Shown one piece after another: positions 26,901 to 36,512 of a DNA stretch of 64,000 nucleotides. Position 1 is the stretch's first letter; every line of letters begins with the position of its first letter. The stretch is from Phallusia mammillata (lineage: Eukaryota > Chordata > Ascidiacea > Phlebobranchia > Ascidiidae): NCBI GenBank assembly GCA_003260075.1, contig QLIY01000020.1, positions 186,001 through 250,000 on the forward strand, in the 5' to 3' direction. The notes under the pieces are model-generated. The model made no database searches. It saw only the letters and a program-made list of their open reading frames with translations, and was not told the DNA's origin. The translations under genes and the position numbers were made by a program.

Positions 26901-27362
26901 ATTTAACATTGAAAATAGCATTGAAAACCTGTAGAACATTAAAGACCACAAGAACCAATACAATATGACATTTTGAAACATAAGTTTTTGCCATTGTTAT
27001 AGGCATTCATCTATTCTGAGCCTTCAGCAATACAACAGGTGCACAAGCCTGAAACTCCCGAAATGGCTGAGCCCGAAATGTTGTAAGAATAAAGCTAAAT
27101 CCGGGTCCTAAAGTCTTTACCAGAATAAAATTACAACCCAAAAGCCAGCCTGAACCCGACCCAAAAAGCCCAACTCTGCTGCGAACGTTTTGACGCGGCT
27201 ATTCTGTTTTTCGTGATTAAAACATTATTACTTTCAGGTGAAATGGATGAGATTGAGGCCGAATGGAAAATGGGATTTCATCGATGGAGTCAATCCATGG
27301 ATTCATGGGATCGAGCGTTTCGTTCTTATTCACGGGATGAAAAGTCGAGATGCCAAGATTGA
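16321..27362 (+). CDS. ache: acetylcholinesterase, T-type (complete, 10 exons)
   Basis: Hydrolyses acetylcholine; secreted or tethered at synapses and muscle (family knowledge). Ten exons join in frame to 616 codons plus stop: 16321-16415, 17684-17907, 18998-19214, 19371-19583, 20125-20383, 20715-20839, 21428-21607, 23151-23381, 25745-25926, 27238-27362. Seen: signal peptide [20 protein letters not shown]; carboxylesterase start [17 protein letters not shown]; choline-site Trp in AEMWNSP; nucleophile GESAG; acid NEGSYF; base GVMHGYEIE; both acyl-pocket Phe in IFDFPF, so AChE-like rather than BChE-like. Six Cys fit the three conserved intrachain disulfides. The last exon encodes a tryptophan amphiphilic tail (W at 7-residue spacing) ending RCQD, as in vertebrate T subunits that bind ColQ/PRiMA. 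Oddity: the oxyanion loop reads FGGSF, not FGGGF. Introns hold two hAT MITEs and several assembly gaps; the 5' UTR was not mapped. Confidence 0.96.
17684..17907 (+). CDS. ache: AChE exon 2
   Basis: Acceptor TTGTTGTGCAG, donor GTCAGT; 224 bp. Encodes HGSVQGKF, the [17 protein letters not shown] block and GPTCIHDD, whose Cys is the first half of the first disulfide. Confidence 0.95.
18438..18868. mobile_element. hAT-type MITE in AChE intron 2
   Basis: TAGTGATGCACCGAA and its exact reverse complement TTCGGTGCATCACTA form the ends; perfect 8-bp duplication GTTTAGAG at 18430-18437 and 18869-18876. Interior rich in GGCCGAAA; 431 bp, non-autonomous. Confidence 0.93.
18998..19214 (+). CDS. ache: AChE exon 3: choline-site Trp and oxyanion loop
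   Basis: Acceptor CATGTATAG, donor GTGAGT; 217 bp. Encodes [20 protein letters not shown] and [14 protein letters not shown]. The Trp aligns with human W86, and the loop carries Ser (TCG, 19123-19125) where human AChE has Gly122. Confidence 0.96.
19371..19583 (+). CDS. ache: AChE exon 4: catalytic serine
   Basis: Acceptor GTAATTTCAG, donor GTGTGT; 213 bp. Encodes [24 protein letters not shown] and [15 protein letters not shown], the nucleophile elbow. Confidence 0.97.
20125..20383 (+). CDS. ache: AChE exon 5: acyl pocket
   Basis: Acceptor TATACACAG, donor GTAAGT; 259 bp. Encodes [12 protein letters not shown], two Cys (LSCPN and LLTCL) fitting the second disulfide, ASW near the peripheral-site Trp, and IFDFPFVPV with both acyl-pocket Phe. 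Confidence 0.95.
20715..20839 (+). CDS. ache: AChE exon 6: catalytic glutamate
   Basis: Acceptor TTTTCTTTAG, donor GTAGGG; 125 bp. Encodes [15 protein letters not shown] (catalytic Glu) and NIYTCPGF. Confidence 0.95.
20867..20953. other. 87-base G run, assembly gap placeholder
   Basis: Longest of 21 G runs; in AChE intron 6. Reading it as sequence creates a false poly-proline frame on the minus strand. Confidence 0.85.
21428..21607 (+). CDS. ache: AChE exon 7
   Basis: Acceptor TTTGCTAG, donor GTAAGA; 180 bp. This acceptor is preferred over the AG at 21414-21415 because it gives [11 protein letters not shown], matching SREDFLQGV in human AChE. Contains [18 protein letters not shown] and DCPTK (Cys of the third disulfide). 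Confidence 0.92.
21669..21928. repeat. allelic duplication around G run 21790-21799
   Basis: Both sides read ATAATATATATG, GAGGATGTAAAATTTA and GACAAGGGCTATAATGAAAA with scattered differences. AChE intron 7. Confidence 0.8.
22083..22216. repeat. imperfect inverted repeat containing a gap run
   Basis: ACTTGTATATG ... CATCATGTAGACGTTT at the left mirrors AAACGTCTGCATGATG ... CATATACAAGT at the right; a 10-base G run sits in the right arm. Foldback element or misjoined contig end; in AChE intron 7. Confidence 0.5.
23151..23381 (+). CDS. ache: AChE exon 8: catalytic histidine
   Basis: Acceptor CTTGACAG, donor GTAAGC; 231 bp. Encodes [34 protein letters not shown] and [12 protein letters not shown]. 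Confidence 0.96.
25173..25350. mobile_element. hAT-type MITE in AChE intron 8
   Basis: 3' end reads GAACCGGCTGAATCCCACCACTG; the 5' end CAGTATAGTGGGTAATTTTT then CAGCCGGTTC is a diverged mirror. Flanks TATATATC and TATATATA match at 7 of 8. Confidence 0.7.
25449..25470. other. 22-base G run, gap placeholder
   Basis: In AChE intron 8, right after TGACGTCA at 25440-25447. Confidence 0.7.
25745..25926 (+). CDS. ache: AChE exon 9
   Basis: Acceptor TTGTTTGCAG, donor GTAAGT; 182 bp. Encodes [17 protein letters not shown] and [13 protein letters not shown], holding the last Cys of the third intrachain disulfide. Confidence 0.94.
26480..26996. repeat. allelic duplication around G run 26735-26744
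   Basis: About 250 bp repeated in the same order (TTTTTTGTTGGAAATC, TTGGGGTTGTCGGTTTGC, CATAAGTTTTTGCC) with small differences. AChE intron 9. Confidence 0.85.
27238..27362 (+). CDS. ache: AChE exon 10: T-peptide (WAT tail) and stop
   Basis: Acceptor TTACTTTCAG; 125 bp to TGA at 27360-27362. Encodes [17 protein letters not shown], then SMDSWDRAF and SRCQD. Three Trp at 7-residue spacing and a Cys near the C-terminus match the vertebrate tail that assembles around the proline-rich region of ColQ or PRiMA. Confidence 0.95.
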
Positions 27363-28282
27363 CACAATTTATTTTTTGTAATTTCTTTTTCATTTTTTTG
27401 CCATAGAATGATTGCGTATTTTTTATCGCCCTTTTTCTGCTGGTATCAAGCGATTGCGAGTCTGAAGAGAAAAAGAACACATGCACGATCCTACCTATAT
27501 TGCGACAAGTAACGTTTATAGAACGTGATATTTTAATAAGACAATATTATAATGGTTAACGTTTACGCATGGTATGCATCTTAAAACTTTGGTGGCCTTT
27601 CTTAATACTTGGTGAACGGAATGTGTTACATTGTTGTTTTGAATAGTGATTTTGTAATAATTCTTTCTCTCAAACGCGTTTTCCTCATGTGGTAAAAGGT
27701 ATCTTTGTAATGTTACCTATCAGTGTGTTTAAAGTCTTAGTTGTATAACACACTGTTATAAGCGCTGATCAAAAAGGTGGTTTATTGGTGGCTTTGTGAA
27801 ATTGATAAATATGTTTCTGAAAACTAATCTTTGATTTAAAACTAGAAACTCGAGTTCTTTTTGCATCAAACTTATAGGTCGTGTGTTTGAAACATTGCGT
27901 AAGATTTAAAAAAATATAAATGATAACACCGTATTACCTCAGCACTACATTTAGTGTACAAATTTGCACTCGCTTTATTTAAACGCTTTAGATAGGTTGG
28001 TATTTTGTGAAAAATTGAGTAAATTTAACAACTAGTCAATATCAGTGGGGACTAGAAAAACATGTTTTCTTTCTTTGATGAAGTTTCATTTTCACCTCAA
28101 ATGTGGTTTATGTTGCGTTTTATTAAACTGACTTGTTGCATTTATTAAACAAGACGGATTTCATCCAAACCAATGTATTTTTTTACATGACCATAGCATC
28201 GTCAATTATTTGACAAATGTTGCCTTATATGTAAGTTATGATTGTAAACCTGTGTAATCTACAAATAACTCTTTGGGAGCAA

Positions 28283-28330
28283 AATAGTTGACGAAGCAAA
28301 AGTGCTTCGTAATCTGCTTCGCCAACTATT
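28283..28330. repeat. stem-loop, 16-bp arms
   Basis: AATAGTTGACGAAGCA (28283-28298) and its reverse complement with one mismatch (28315-28330) flank a 16-base loop. It lies between the AChE stop and the first poly(A) candidate, so it may be in the 3' UTR. Confidence 0.6.
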
Positions 28331-28397
28331 CTTACAGATAATTCCATACAATCAGTGATCGTTGACATAAGATATCTACTCTTTGCGGGATTTTGTA

Positions 28398-28403
28398 ATA
28401 AAC
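28398..28403 (+). terminator. ache: candidate poly(A) signal for AChE
   Basis: AATAAA about 1.0 kb after the AChE stop; further AATAAA hexamers lie near 28582 and 28612. Which one is used cannot be told from sequence. Confidence 0.3.
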
Positions 28404-29486
28404 AATTGTCTTTGGAAACAGATTTTTTTTTATGTCGTAATACTTTTGGTTACAACAATTCACATTTAGTTTGCAGTTCTAATTTTCCTATACTTTTGGA
28501 TTTTTAACTCCAGCATACTGTGTTGACAATATTTCACATTTTATTCTGCAACGAAAAAAGCGACTACAGGGCTCTGTATAAAAATAAAAACACTTGCGCG
28601 AATACTGAAGTGAATAAAGCCAATAAAAAACGAAGAACGGGTTTCATTCGCAAGTTGGAATAAGAAACGATTTGTTTGTCTAAAAGCCATTTTGTAAAAT
28701 ATGGACATTACACATCATATTTTAAAAAGATAAAACTTCTTTTCAAAAGTGGAACTTTAGCAATGATGTATAAACAACACAAATGAAAAAGTCTAATTCA
28801 AGCTTAAGTATATCAGAGTACCATAAACGTATTCAGTAAAAATAAAGTTTAAACCTGTTTTTGGTGAAAGAATCTAGCTGACAATCATATTAATGTTCAG
28901 GGCAGTTTACATATCCAGTCAAGTTGTAAAATGCCGAATACTTTTAAGCCGTTTTGCAGTAGGAGCAATTTGCTAAAATCGGCGATTTCAACCCAACTGA
29001 AGTTTAACAGCGTTTTCGCAAACAAAACACTATACAGCATAAAGCAGAACTTTTAAGGAACGGTTGCTTAACTGTTAGAAAAAAGAGGTTAAAATAAGCA
29101 CCATACAGATGAATGTGCTCATAGATTCATAATAGGCATGGAAAACTTGAAACTATGAATTATTTTGCAACAAAAGGCAACGCAATATTATGGCCTCAAT
29201 GGTGTGGCAAATTTTTTTATGTTGTTTTATGAAATAGACATTGTTAAAAATGTAGAAAGAACGAAGTTCTATGATCCTTGGAACAGAAGTATTTGCAAAA
29301 ACAAAACCGGTATGATTCGAAACATGCAGCATCGTCTTTGTATGTGTTAAATAAGCTAGGGCCACTATGCTAACGAGTCGTAAATACTAATTACAGGGGT
29401 CCCCACATGGGTCTTAAACCATGGAAGAGGGGGGGGATGTGGGGTAAACTGTACAGCAGGGTGCTAATACAAGGAAAAAGTCGGAC

Positions 29487-29781
29487 TTAAAACAAGAAAA
29501 ACTGTTTGCCATCAAAAACCGACCGCGGGTTCTGACGCAGCCTATGACGTCGCTTTTTCGCCCAAAGACGCTGTTGCATCATTTTTCGGTTCGTCATGCG
29601 ACGTATGCGAATCAGTCTCTGACGTAACACGGTGTGAAGAATTCGGCGGTCGTGTGGACGTAACTTTGAGAGCGCCTTCTTTATCAGCTCATTGGGTGCA
29701 CGCTGGTTGTCTGATAATGACAGAATCTTGTAGAGACTTGAAATCAGGCTGCTTATGTCGCAAGCACATCCAGTACTGTCC
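29487..29781 (-). CDS. PTH-like exon B: basic C-terminal segment
   Basis: Acceptor ATCTTTCTTAG; 295 bp to TAA. Encodes DSTGCACDISSL, a helix-like ELIKKALSKLRPHDRRILH, then VLRQRLIRIRRMTNRK and AKKRRHRLRQ. PHDRRILH weakly echoes NHRRRILLH of exon A. The reading frame fits exon A exactly. A frame on the + strand over the same DNA (ending CRKHIQYCP) is also open but has no start codon. Confidence 0.75.
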
Positions 29782-30372
29782 CTAAGAAAGATATCATACG
29801 GTTATAATTTTGGGTTGGCATGAAAATGTTGGCTATGATTGGTTGTGAAAAGGATCTATTGAAACAAATAGATGTAAATTGTAAATTGTAGACTTAATCG
29901 AATGCAATGCAGAAAAGTTTCAAAGCTTTTGTGGGTTTAAAGTTAATGTCTAGAGGTTTATGTTGTGCTATTTTCATTAGCTTTGACGATGTTATTCATG
30001 TTTAAAAAAGACAAAAACGCACAAGACTACAACGCCATTTAACCTACCAATTATGCAACAACGGTACAAAATTACAAACTATACTTTTTGGCAAACATGT
30101 ATTTCATCTTGCAGAAGTCTGGTATCTCTTTCAAATTGTTCTGTCATTACTGAATGAAATTAAACTAGCTTAAGACTCGGGCAATTGCAAAGAATTTTAA
30201 CTGATTACAATGAATCGAGGTTGACACTTACCCAGACCAGAGACAGCCACAACCCCCACCCATCGATGTGTCAACTGCCTTTAACATTTCATGAAGCAGA
30301 ATTCTTCTTCGGTGGTTCTCATGACCACGTGACACGCTATCTTGTACTATCGCCTCTGCTACATTTCTTTTC
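29487..30372 (-). CDS. putative parathyroid-hormone/PTHrP-like prohormone (5' end missing)
   Basis: Two exons, 30372-30232 and 29781-29487, join in frame (GG plus G) to 144 codons. Exon A has a strong acceptor (TGTTTTTCGCAG) and starts one nucleotide before codons for Lys-Arg. PTH and PTHrP genes share an intron at exactly this place, one nucleotide before Lys(-2)-Arg(-1) (established knowledge). After KR comes NVAEAIVQDSVSR, GHENHRRRILLHEML, KAVDTS. Aligned gaplessly with PTHrP 1-34, identical positions are V2, E4, R19, R20, R21, L24, H25 and T33; A3, V7, R13, M27, L28, V31 and S34 are conservative. Exon B is rich in Arg/Lys, with AKKRRHRLRQ near the C-terminus, recalling the basic region of PTHrP, and ends at TAA 29489-29487. 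Not matching: Q6, H9, G12 and W/F23 of the family are replaced. The exon for signal peptide and pro-segment was not found. Coding status is better supported than family identity. Confidence 0.62.
30232..30372 (-). CDS. PTH-like exon A: KR site and hormone-like segment
   Basis: 141 bp between TTTTTCGCAG and GTAAGT; only one of three frames is open. After the 34-residue hormone-like segment it continues MGGGCGCLWS with two Cys. The other strand has an open frame too (30185-30394) but no splice logic. Confidence 0.75.
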
Positions 30373-32928
30373 CTGCGAAAAACAACAACATTGATTTAGT
30401 GTGATGTTATTGTTTGCTGGCACAACTTCTTTGCGTGGTTTCTTCTTTTTTATAACATGTGTTAGTTCGGATGTGGAATCAGTTTACACGCAAATTGTAC
30501 GGAAAGCACCAAAATTAATGGAACTTTTCGTTGCATGAGATTGCGTAGCAACGAGTGTTGTGGTTTGCAGGACGGAAAGCTAACAAATACTGGAAACTTG
30601 TATTGAATCGGAAGATTGTTACTTTCCATGTAACGTCGCTATTTTGAACCAGTAATCAGTTTGGATACGTTGCCCCAACCAATTTAAATTCTATAGCTTT
30701 AACCTATTACAGTTACCGCCTTTGCAAATATCAAATGAAATAGGTTTCCTTCGACCTATAATCGAGTTATACATCTGTTTGCTTGTTCGGTCAATAAGTC
30801 GCAAGTTTACAATCCCGCCTCACAAACATTACAAACTTTGCTAATTTAGCTATATGGTATCCCCAAGGCATAACTACCCTTGAGTGGATTGGACGTTGAA
30901 TCTGATGTCACTTGTTTTTGCAACATGAGAAGATTGCGTAACGCGGTCGATGTTGTTTTGTACAAACTGCGCGACAACATGGTTATGCCTTAATGAAACT
31001 GCGGTATCTAGGGTTTACTCAAAGCAGATTGTGGGAAGGTCGATTACCTAGTTTAAATATTTGCTCGCCAGGTCGCCCACAAACCACAGTTCCTCATTGC
31101 AGACGTCAGGGTGCAGAATTGAAAACGCGAAAACAACTCACTGAAATGGTGAAATAATACATGACGCTGATGGGAAATAAAATGTGCAATTTTAATTGGA
31201 AATTTGAAACCCTTTCGGGGCCTGTGAAACTAACAATGAACCTACAGATAAATTCTGAAGGGAATTGCTTACGATTCAGAGAGAAGAGTGGTAATTTAAT
31301 ACACTTTACCTAGATTTTGGGGGTTTAGAAGGTTGACTACGTTTAGCTAAGTTTAGATATATTACATTTTTTAAATAACTAAATAAAACAGTTTTTGTGA
31401 GCGATCGTATTGCAAACTATACTATCCACTACAGGTTTGCAAAAAGCGTTAAAAGACATGACCGTTTGACCCCTTTAAACTACAAACAAGTTTCTAACGA
31501 CGGGTGTTAAATTCACAAGAGGAGCACGTTTTGTTAATGCGCTAATAACTATTTTCCGCCCCTGCAAAAAGAGGCGGTTAACCCCGATATTTGCAAGGGT
31601 TTTGCAATGTTTGCTGTAGAAATTGACTGGAACAAGCTGCGTGACATTGTTTGCTCGCGGCTGTAAAATATTTGTTGGGAAGCGAAGTGTGGGTATAGGT
31701 TCTAGGGTCCACGTATTTAGGCAAACATCCGCAAAGATACTAATAGTGTGAAAAAAGCCTCGAAATAGATCAATAACAGTTTTACGACAATAAATGACAA
31801 AGTAATGAAGTAATTCATTCACTTTGCCTGGAATGGGACTTACAGTATTATCAAGTTTGGCGTATCACAAATGGATTACAATCTTATTTGACCAAGGAGC
31901 TACTGCTGCTATGCTTTCGAACTTTCATTTCATCCTATTCCTCTGCTATCGCGACCCATTTTGGTAAATTCCAGGCCAAACCAAAGCGAGACTTTGAGTA
32001 TCAACAAAAGCGTACAGATCGATAGCGGATCTGCTGTTTTTTCGTAACTCTTTTAGCTCTCATCTATCTATAGTTTCAATTTTGATCTCACAAAAGTATT
32101 ATAACTCGACTTAATATACATCAAACGGATTTAAACAAGGGTGGGTGTACCTTAAGGTGCGTCTAAACCACTTTAAAACAACAAACGACTTTTTTTATGG
32201 ATTGCCCAGGGACACATAAAATCTGTACAGACCGAAGTAATTCAACCAATTATATATCGATTATATGTTCAAAATTGAATCCACATTTTTACGACATTGT
32301 TTCACGTTTTAAGGCAAGATGTTATATTTTTACTTCATACGTAGATCTCACGGCCAATGTTTCCGGGCCTAGAGGGCGTTGGGAATGACGATAAAGTCAG
32401 CGCGTTGGTGTTGTATGCCACCACGCAAAAACTTGTGACATGTTGTGGTAAATAGAAATCGCCCGATCATGATTCCGAACACCTTTGTCACAGCAAACAA
32501 CAACAGAAAAGTGTCGTCTGGTTCGCATTCGAGCTTAACTGTCCCTTTGAAATTGATAAAGACTTAATTTTTGAAATGGACAAAACCGTCGATGCTGTTT
32601 TAAGATGCGGAGTTTGAAGGTGCGGAAAACTGTTATCTCAATATATATCCGCATGTTTGTGGCAAACTGGAAATGAGACAATAATAGAGAAAGTGGGGAA
32701 GCAACCTACATGAAAAGCAAGTTAAGTATATTCTTTCGCAATGTTGTCAGATCTTTCAGGTTCATAAAATGAGATTAAATGATGATTTGTGCACATGTAA
32801 CGGCTATAGTTACAGTACACCAATTCCAATCAGATTCTGAATTTGGACACATTTAAAGCCAAACTTCTGGTTTAGTAGGATCTTCTGTTTGTTTTATGAT
32901 TTAGTACGTTTCGATTCTTTCGTCACAC

Positions 32929-33162
32929 GTGACGTCATGTCAAGACTATCAACAAGCTAAATCAAAAGGAAGTTTATGGTTTTTTGAGACACATTCGTCT
33001 TATGCTACTTCACATACAACTCATTTCAAGCACGGTATAAGCTTTCTTGACCCGTCGCCAAAGAAAGCTGCTTCGAGTCCTGGGAATGCAAAAGTCACGT
33101 CCAAGGCAGTTCGTACTTTGAACGGTCAAGTGCAGCCATTCAGAAAAGATCACAAAGTCTAA
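32929..33162 (+). CDS. weak candidate ORF, 77 codons
   Basis: Ser/Lys-rich frame with LDPSPKKAASSPGN and QVQPFRKDHKV before the stop. It overlaps a CRE-like TGACGTCA at 32930-32937. No family recognised; may be chance. Confidence 0.15.
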   Translation: MTSCQDYQQAKSKGSLWFFETHSSYATSHTTHFKHGISFLDPSPKKAASSPGNAKVTSKAVRTLNGQVQPFRKDHKV

Positions 33163-33261
33163 AGGCCGTCTGGCAATCCTCTGTAATTCAACCTTGAGAT
33201 CTCGCCTAATTGCCGAGTATGTGATGATAGTAGGCGCGTGTTGTTACTACGAACGGTAATT

Positions 33262-33465
33262 TCAGGTCTCCAAAGACTCCTTGGGCGGCGAAAGCATCAT
33301 AGTCGTTCCACTACACTGCCTGTCGCGGTTGTGATACGGGATTTCATCATCCTTCTGGAATTCGGGTAGTGTGATATCACAATATACAAGTATATCCCCG
33401 CCTAAAGGATTTTTTCCGGGCGCGGTACAGGTTTCTGCTGCTCTCCTTTCACGTGTAAGAGGCAC
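33262..33465 (-). CDS. weak candidate terminal exon
   Basis: Acceptor-like GAGTTAG, then an open frame with AAETCTAPGKNPLGGD, VYCDITLPEFQKDDE and stop. The overlapping allelic copy at 33588-33655 keeps the frame over the shared part, with the nearest indel just outside, but several changes alter residues. No family recognised. Confidence 0.2.
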   Translation of the reverse strand: MPLTRERRAAETCTAPGKNPLGGDILVYCDITLPEFQKDDEIPYHNRDRQCSGTTMMLSPPKESLET

Positions 33466-33763
33466 CTAACTCAGCGTGTCCGCTTTGTGCGGTTTCGTAA
33501 TGTATTAATATGTCTTTGTATCCTTCCTATATAGTCCGGTTTAGTACAGGCTAAGCGATTTTTGAAGCTGATACCACGGGGGGGGGGTCCCGCCTAAAGG
33601 ATTTTTTCCGGGCGCGGTACAGGTTTCTACTGCTCTCCTTTCATCAGTAAGACGCACCTAACGTGTCCGCTTTGTGCGGTTTCGTAATGTATTAATATGC
33701 CTTTGTATCCTTCCTATAGTCCGGTTTAGTACAGGCTAAGCGATTTTTGAAGCTGATACCACG
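33405..33763. repeat. allelic duplication around G run 33578-33587
   Basis: Both copies carry CCGCCTAAAGGATTTTTTCC through GAAGCTGATACCACG, differing by substitutions and a few short indels. Confidence 0.88.
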
Positions 33764-33828
33764 TCAAGCAACTTTTTCGTGTCAGTGTTTTCCAAAGGTG
33801 ATGCACCGTTTCATTGCAAAATTTACAA

Positions 33829-34259
33829 TTCAACAAACCAAATTAATTACTTATCAAGGCGAAATTTCTAATCAATGTTTATGTATAGTTCCATGGACGG
33901 ACATAAGCATTGATTTACCTATTTAGAGTTTATTTTGCTGCTAAAAACGGTTGAACACATTAGAACAAATACGCATGGCAAAACTTTTATAACTTCAAGT
34001 AGTTTACCTAAGTACTATTTCCAACCGCAAATTCAATAGGGGGGGGGGATCAACAAACCAAATTAATTACTTATCAAGGCAAAATTACTAATCAATGTTT
34101 CTGTGGTTCCATGGACAGACATAAGCATTGATTTACCAATTTAGAGTTTATTTTGCTGCTAAAAACGGTGAAACACATTCGAACAAATACGCATGGCAAA
34201 ACTTTTACAACTTCAAGTAGTTTACCTAAGTACTATTTCCAACCGCAAATTCAATAGAA
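33829..34259. repeat. allelic duplication around G run 34039-34048
   Basis: Both copies run from CAACAAACCAAATTAATTAC to CCGCAAATTCAATA. Confidence 0.88.
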
Positions 34260-36212
34260 AGGTACGTTGAATAACTTTGTGCGAGTAGTGTTGTGCGATT
34301 TCGTGGTAAAGGTGAGGACTTACGTGTGTTGCAGGACTTTACTGTTACCAACTAATTCATGACTTACATTTACCGGAAATTAGTTATAGGTTGCGACGTC
34401 AGGTTATCTTTAATGCTGCGCAACTATCTGGCTTGGAGATTGTTTCAGTGCTTATGGTCCTGATGGATTTTGCAATCAAAAGATCCAAAAAACTTAAGTT
34501 ATTTAAACTAAGAAAGAGGAAAAACATGATTGTAAATAGAAAACAAAAAACTCTTGGTCTTGTTGCCAAGCTAAAAAACTAAACTTTATTCAAGTCGGTG
34601 GACGATTGACTTTTACGCTTCAAACACACCTGAAAAAGACTTGGCAAAAACGAGGTGATTTACAGGCGTCGTTTGCACCATTTAAAAGTAATAAAACCAC
34701 CCTCGGGAGTTTGTACAACCATTAACACACTTAAGTGAAAGTCATATAAGCGGTTGCAAACGAAAGTAAATTTCAAGTTGTAAAAAATAATGTTGTCTTT
34801 AACTACTTTATATAGCCAACTGATCGAACTGTTTTGGTTGGCCCGTATTTAAAGAATGGATCGAAATGTTTGTTTTTCGTTGTACAAAATCGTTGAGTCT
34901 GTTAATGGGCAATTAAATGGAGTTTCGTATTTGGCCACAAAGGGTACAGTGAACTTGACAAACATGTTGATTGCAAAGGGTTTTGCAAATTGCAACCGGT
35001 ATTTGCCCCAATTCTGTGCAAAACAACTTCAAAGCGTTTGGAGGTAAAAACACATTTATCTTTTATCGGAATCTTGCAAACCTACAAGCCGTGACTAACA
35101 ACTGATTAGCAAGCACAACAAACAAGTTATTATCCATCAACGAAAAGCTGCTGGCATTTTCAGTCAAGATCCACCATCATCAATTACAACGCCTTGGAGC
35201 AGGCGAGCCTTCAGGGTCCTCTAATGGCCCTAGGAAGGACGGATGGGCTTCCGTTGAGTGCCCAAAGCCATTGATCAACAAACACTCAAGTAGGTGGATC
35301 CGTCATCGCGGCTCAAGTCAAGAGCCAACTGCACAAATACGATTTTGGCGTTGAGTGCTAAAGTTTGCTATGAACAGACAGCTTAAGTTGTTTCACGTGC
35401 CAACTCAAACCAGGTTTTGGGGCTGCACATACCGCGTGTGTTCGTTGCGAGGATAGTTAACATTGCTTTGAGGTTAAACTGCCTGATGAAAAATTGATCT
35501 GTGCACCTGTTTTCCCCATGAAAGAATGTTAAAAAAGATGAGTATTTTCTTTCAATCCCTATATTTGTGCACTGACAATAACAGATAAAGTTGTCCAAAT
35601 ATATCCAGAGCATTTCTGACGATGAATGCCTGACACAATGGTCTTCGGCATGACTAAGCATTTTGCGTGTCACCGTTAAAATGTGATTCTACACTTTTTG
35701 TATCTCATAATTTAAGATACATTCAAAAAAACTATACACGAAAAACTATATATAGGACTTGAGAAATTGACATCATCATGACTCTCGATCGTCTTTGTAG
35801 GCAAGTACTTGTTACGTTGCTATTGCGTCATTAATTTCATAATCTTTGTCATCATTTTTTGACACACAAATGTGTTTCATGAGGTGATTTTTATCAAAAA
35901 TATAAATAGGTACAAAGACATGTGATTACTACGTCATGGCTTTCACAGCCATATTTGGTCTTTTTCTGTGACAAATTGCCTGGAAGCAAAGCACTTAGTT
36001 TGGTAATTAGGCGGATTAGCGAAACCCAATCAATCACCACACTCCCTTCTGTTCCTGCGGCAACAGAAGGGAATAAGGGAAGTTTGACGTCCTGGTGGAA
36101 ATCGTTGGTTCAATTACAACATCCACTATGCCGAAGCGGAACTAGGAGTTAGGAAGAGATGTGGTTAAGTGTTAATTCTACTTTTCTGTCTTTTATTTTC
36201 AAAATACATTCG

Positions 36213-36318
36213 TATAGTTTAATGGTGAAAATAACGGCCCAAATAGACGTAAAATCAGCATGCTTTATTTCTCAAACGTTTTTACGCCTGGACCGTTATT
36301 TTCACCATTAAACTTATA
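36213..36318. mobile_element. short foldback element
   Basis: AGTTTAATGGTGAAAATAAC at the left and its reverse complement at the right, with a very short middle; TATA at both edges. A partial second copy follows because of the allelic duplication at 36259-36512. Confidence 0.65.
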
Positions 36319-36512
36319 AACAAATCCGTATGTGGTGTTCCATTCATAAAGCAATTTAAAGAAAATCCCACAATCAAAGGGGGGGGGGGACATGCTTTAT
36401 TTCTCAAACGTTTTTACGTCTGGACCGTTATTTTCACCATTAAACTTATAAACAAATCCGTAAGTGGTGTTCCATTCATAAAGCAATTTAAAGAAAATCC
36501 CACAATCAAAGG
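36259..36512. repeat. allelic duplication around G run 36379-36389
   Basis: Both copies run from CATGCTTTATTTCTC to CCCACAATCAAAG. Confidence 0.88.

Larger units (their letters stand above)
27363..29486. other. convergent intergenic region, AChE to PTH-like gene
   Basis: About 2.1 kb between two convergent stop codons: AT-rich 3' UTR-like sequence with the stem-loop and AATAAA hexamers listed separately. No coding exon recognised. Confidence 0.6.

Noticed and set aside
29429..29436. Eight-base G run as a further assembly gap
   Set aside because: Shorter than the usual ten and not flanked by duplicated sequence; may be genuine.
29467..29784. Plus-strand open frame ending CRKHIQYCP as a Cys-rich peptide gene
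   Set aside because: It has no start codon or convincing acceptor, while the minus strand over the same bases has matching splice sites and phase with exon 30232-30372.
31317..31425. Upstream exon for the PTH-like gene ending SKPPKSR before a GTAAAG donor
   Set aside because: Phase would fit, but there is no start codon or signal peptide and the acceptor is unclear.
35190..35330. GC-richer segment as a tRNA-derived SINE
   Set aside because: No convincing A and B box pair or tail could be identified.
33405..36512. Apparent tandem duplications suggesting a young repeat array
   Set aside because: Each pair is separated by a ~10-base G run and differs like two alleles; better explained as unmerged haplotype contigs.
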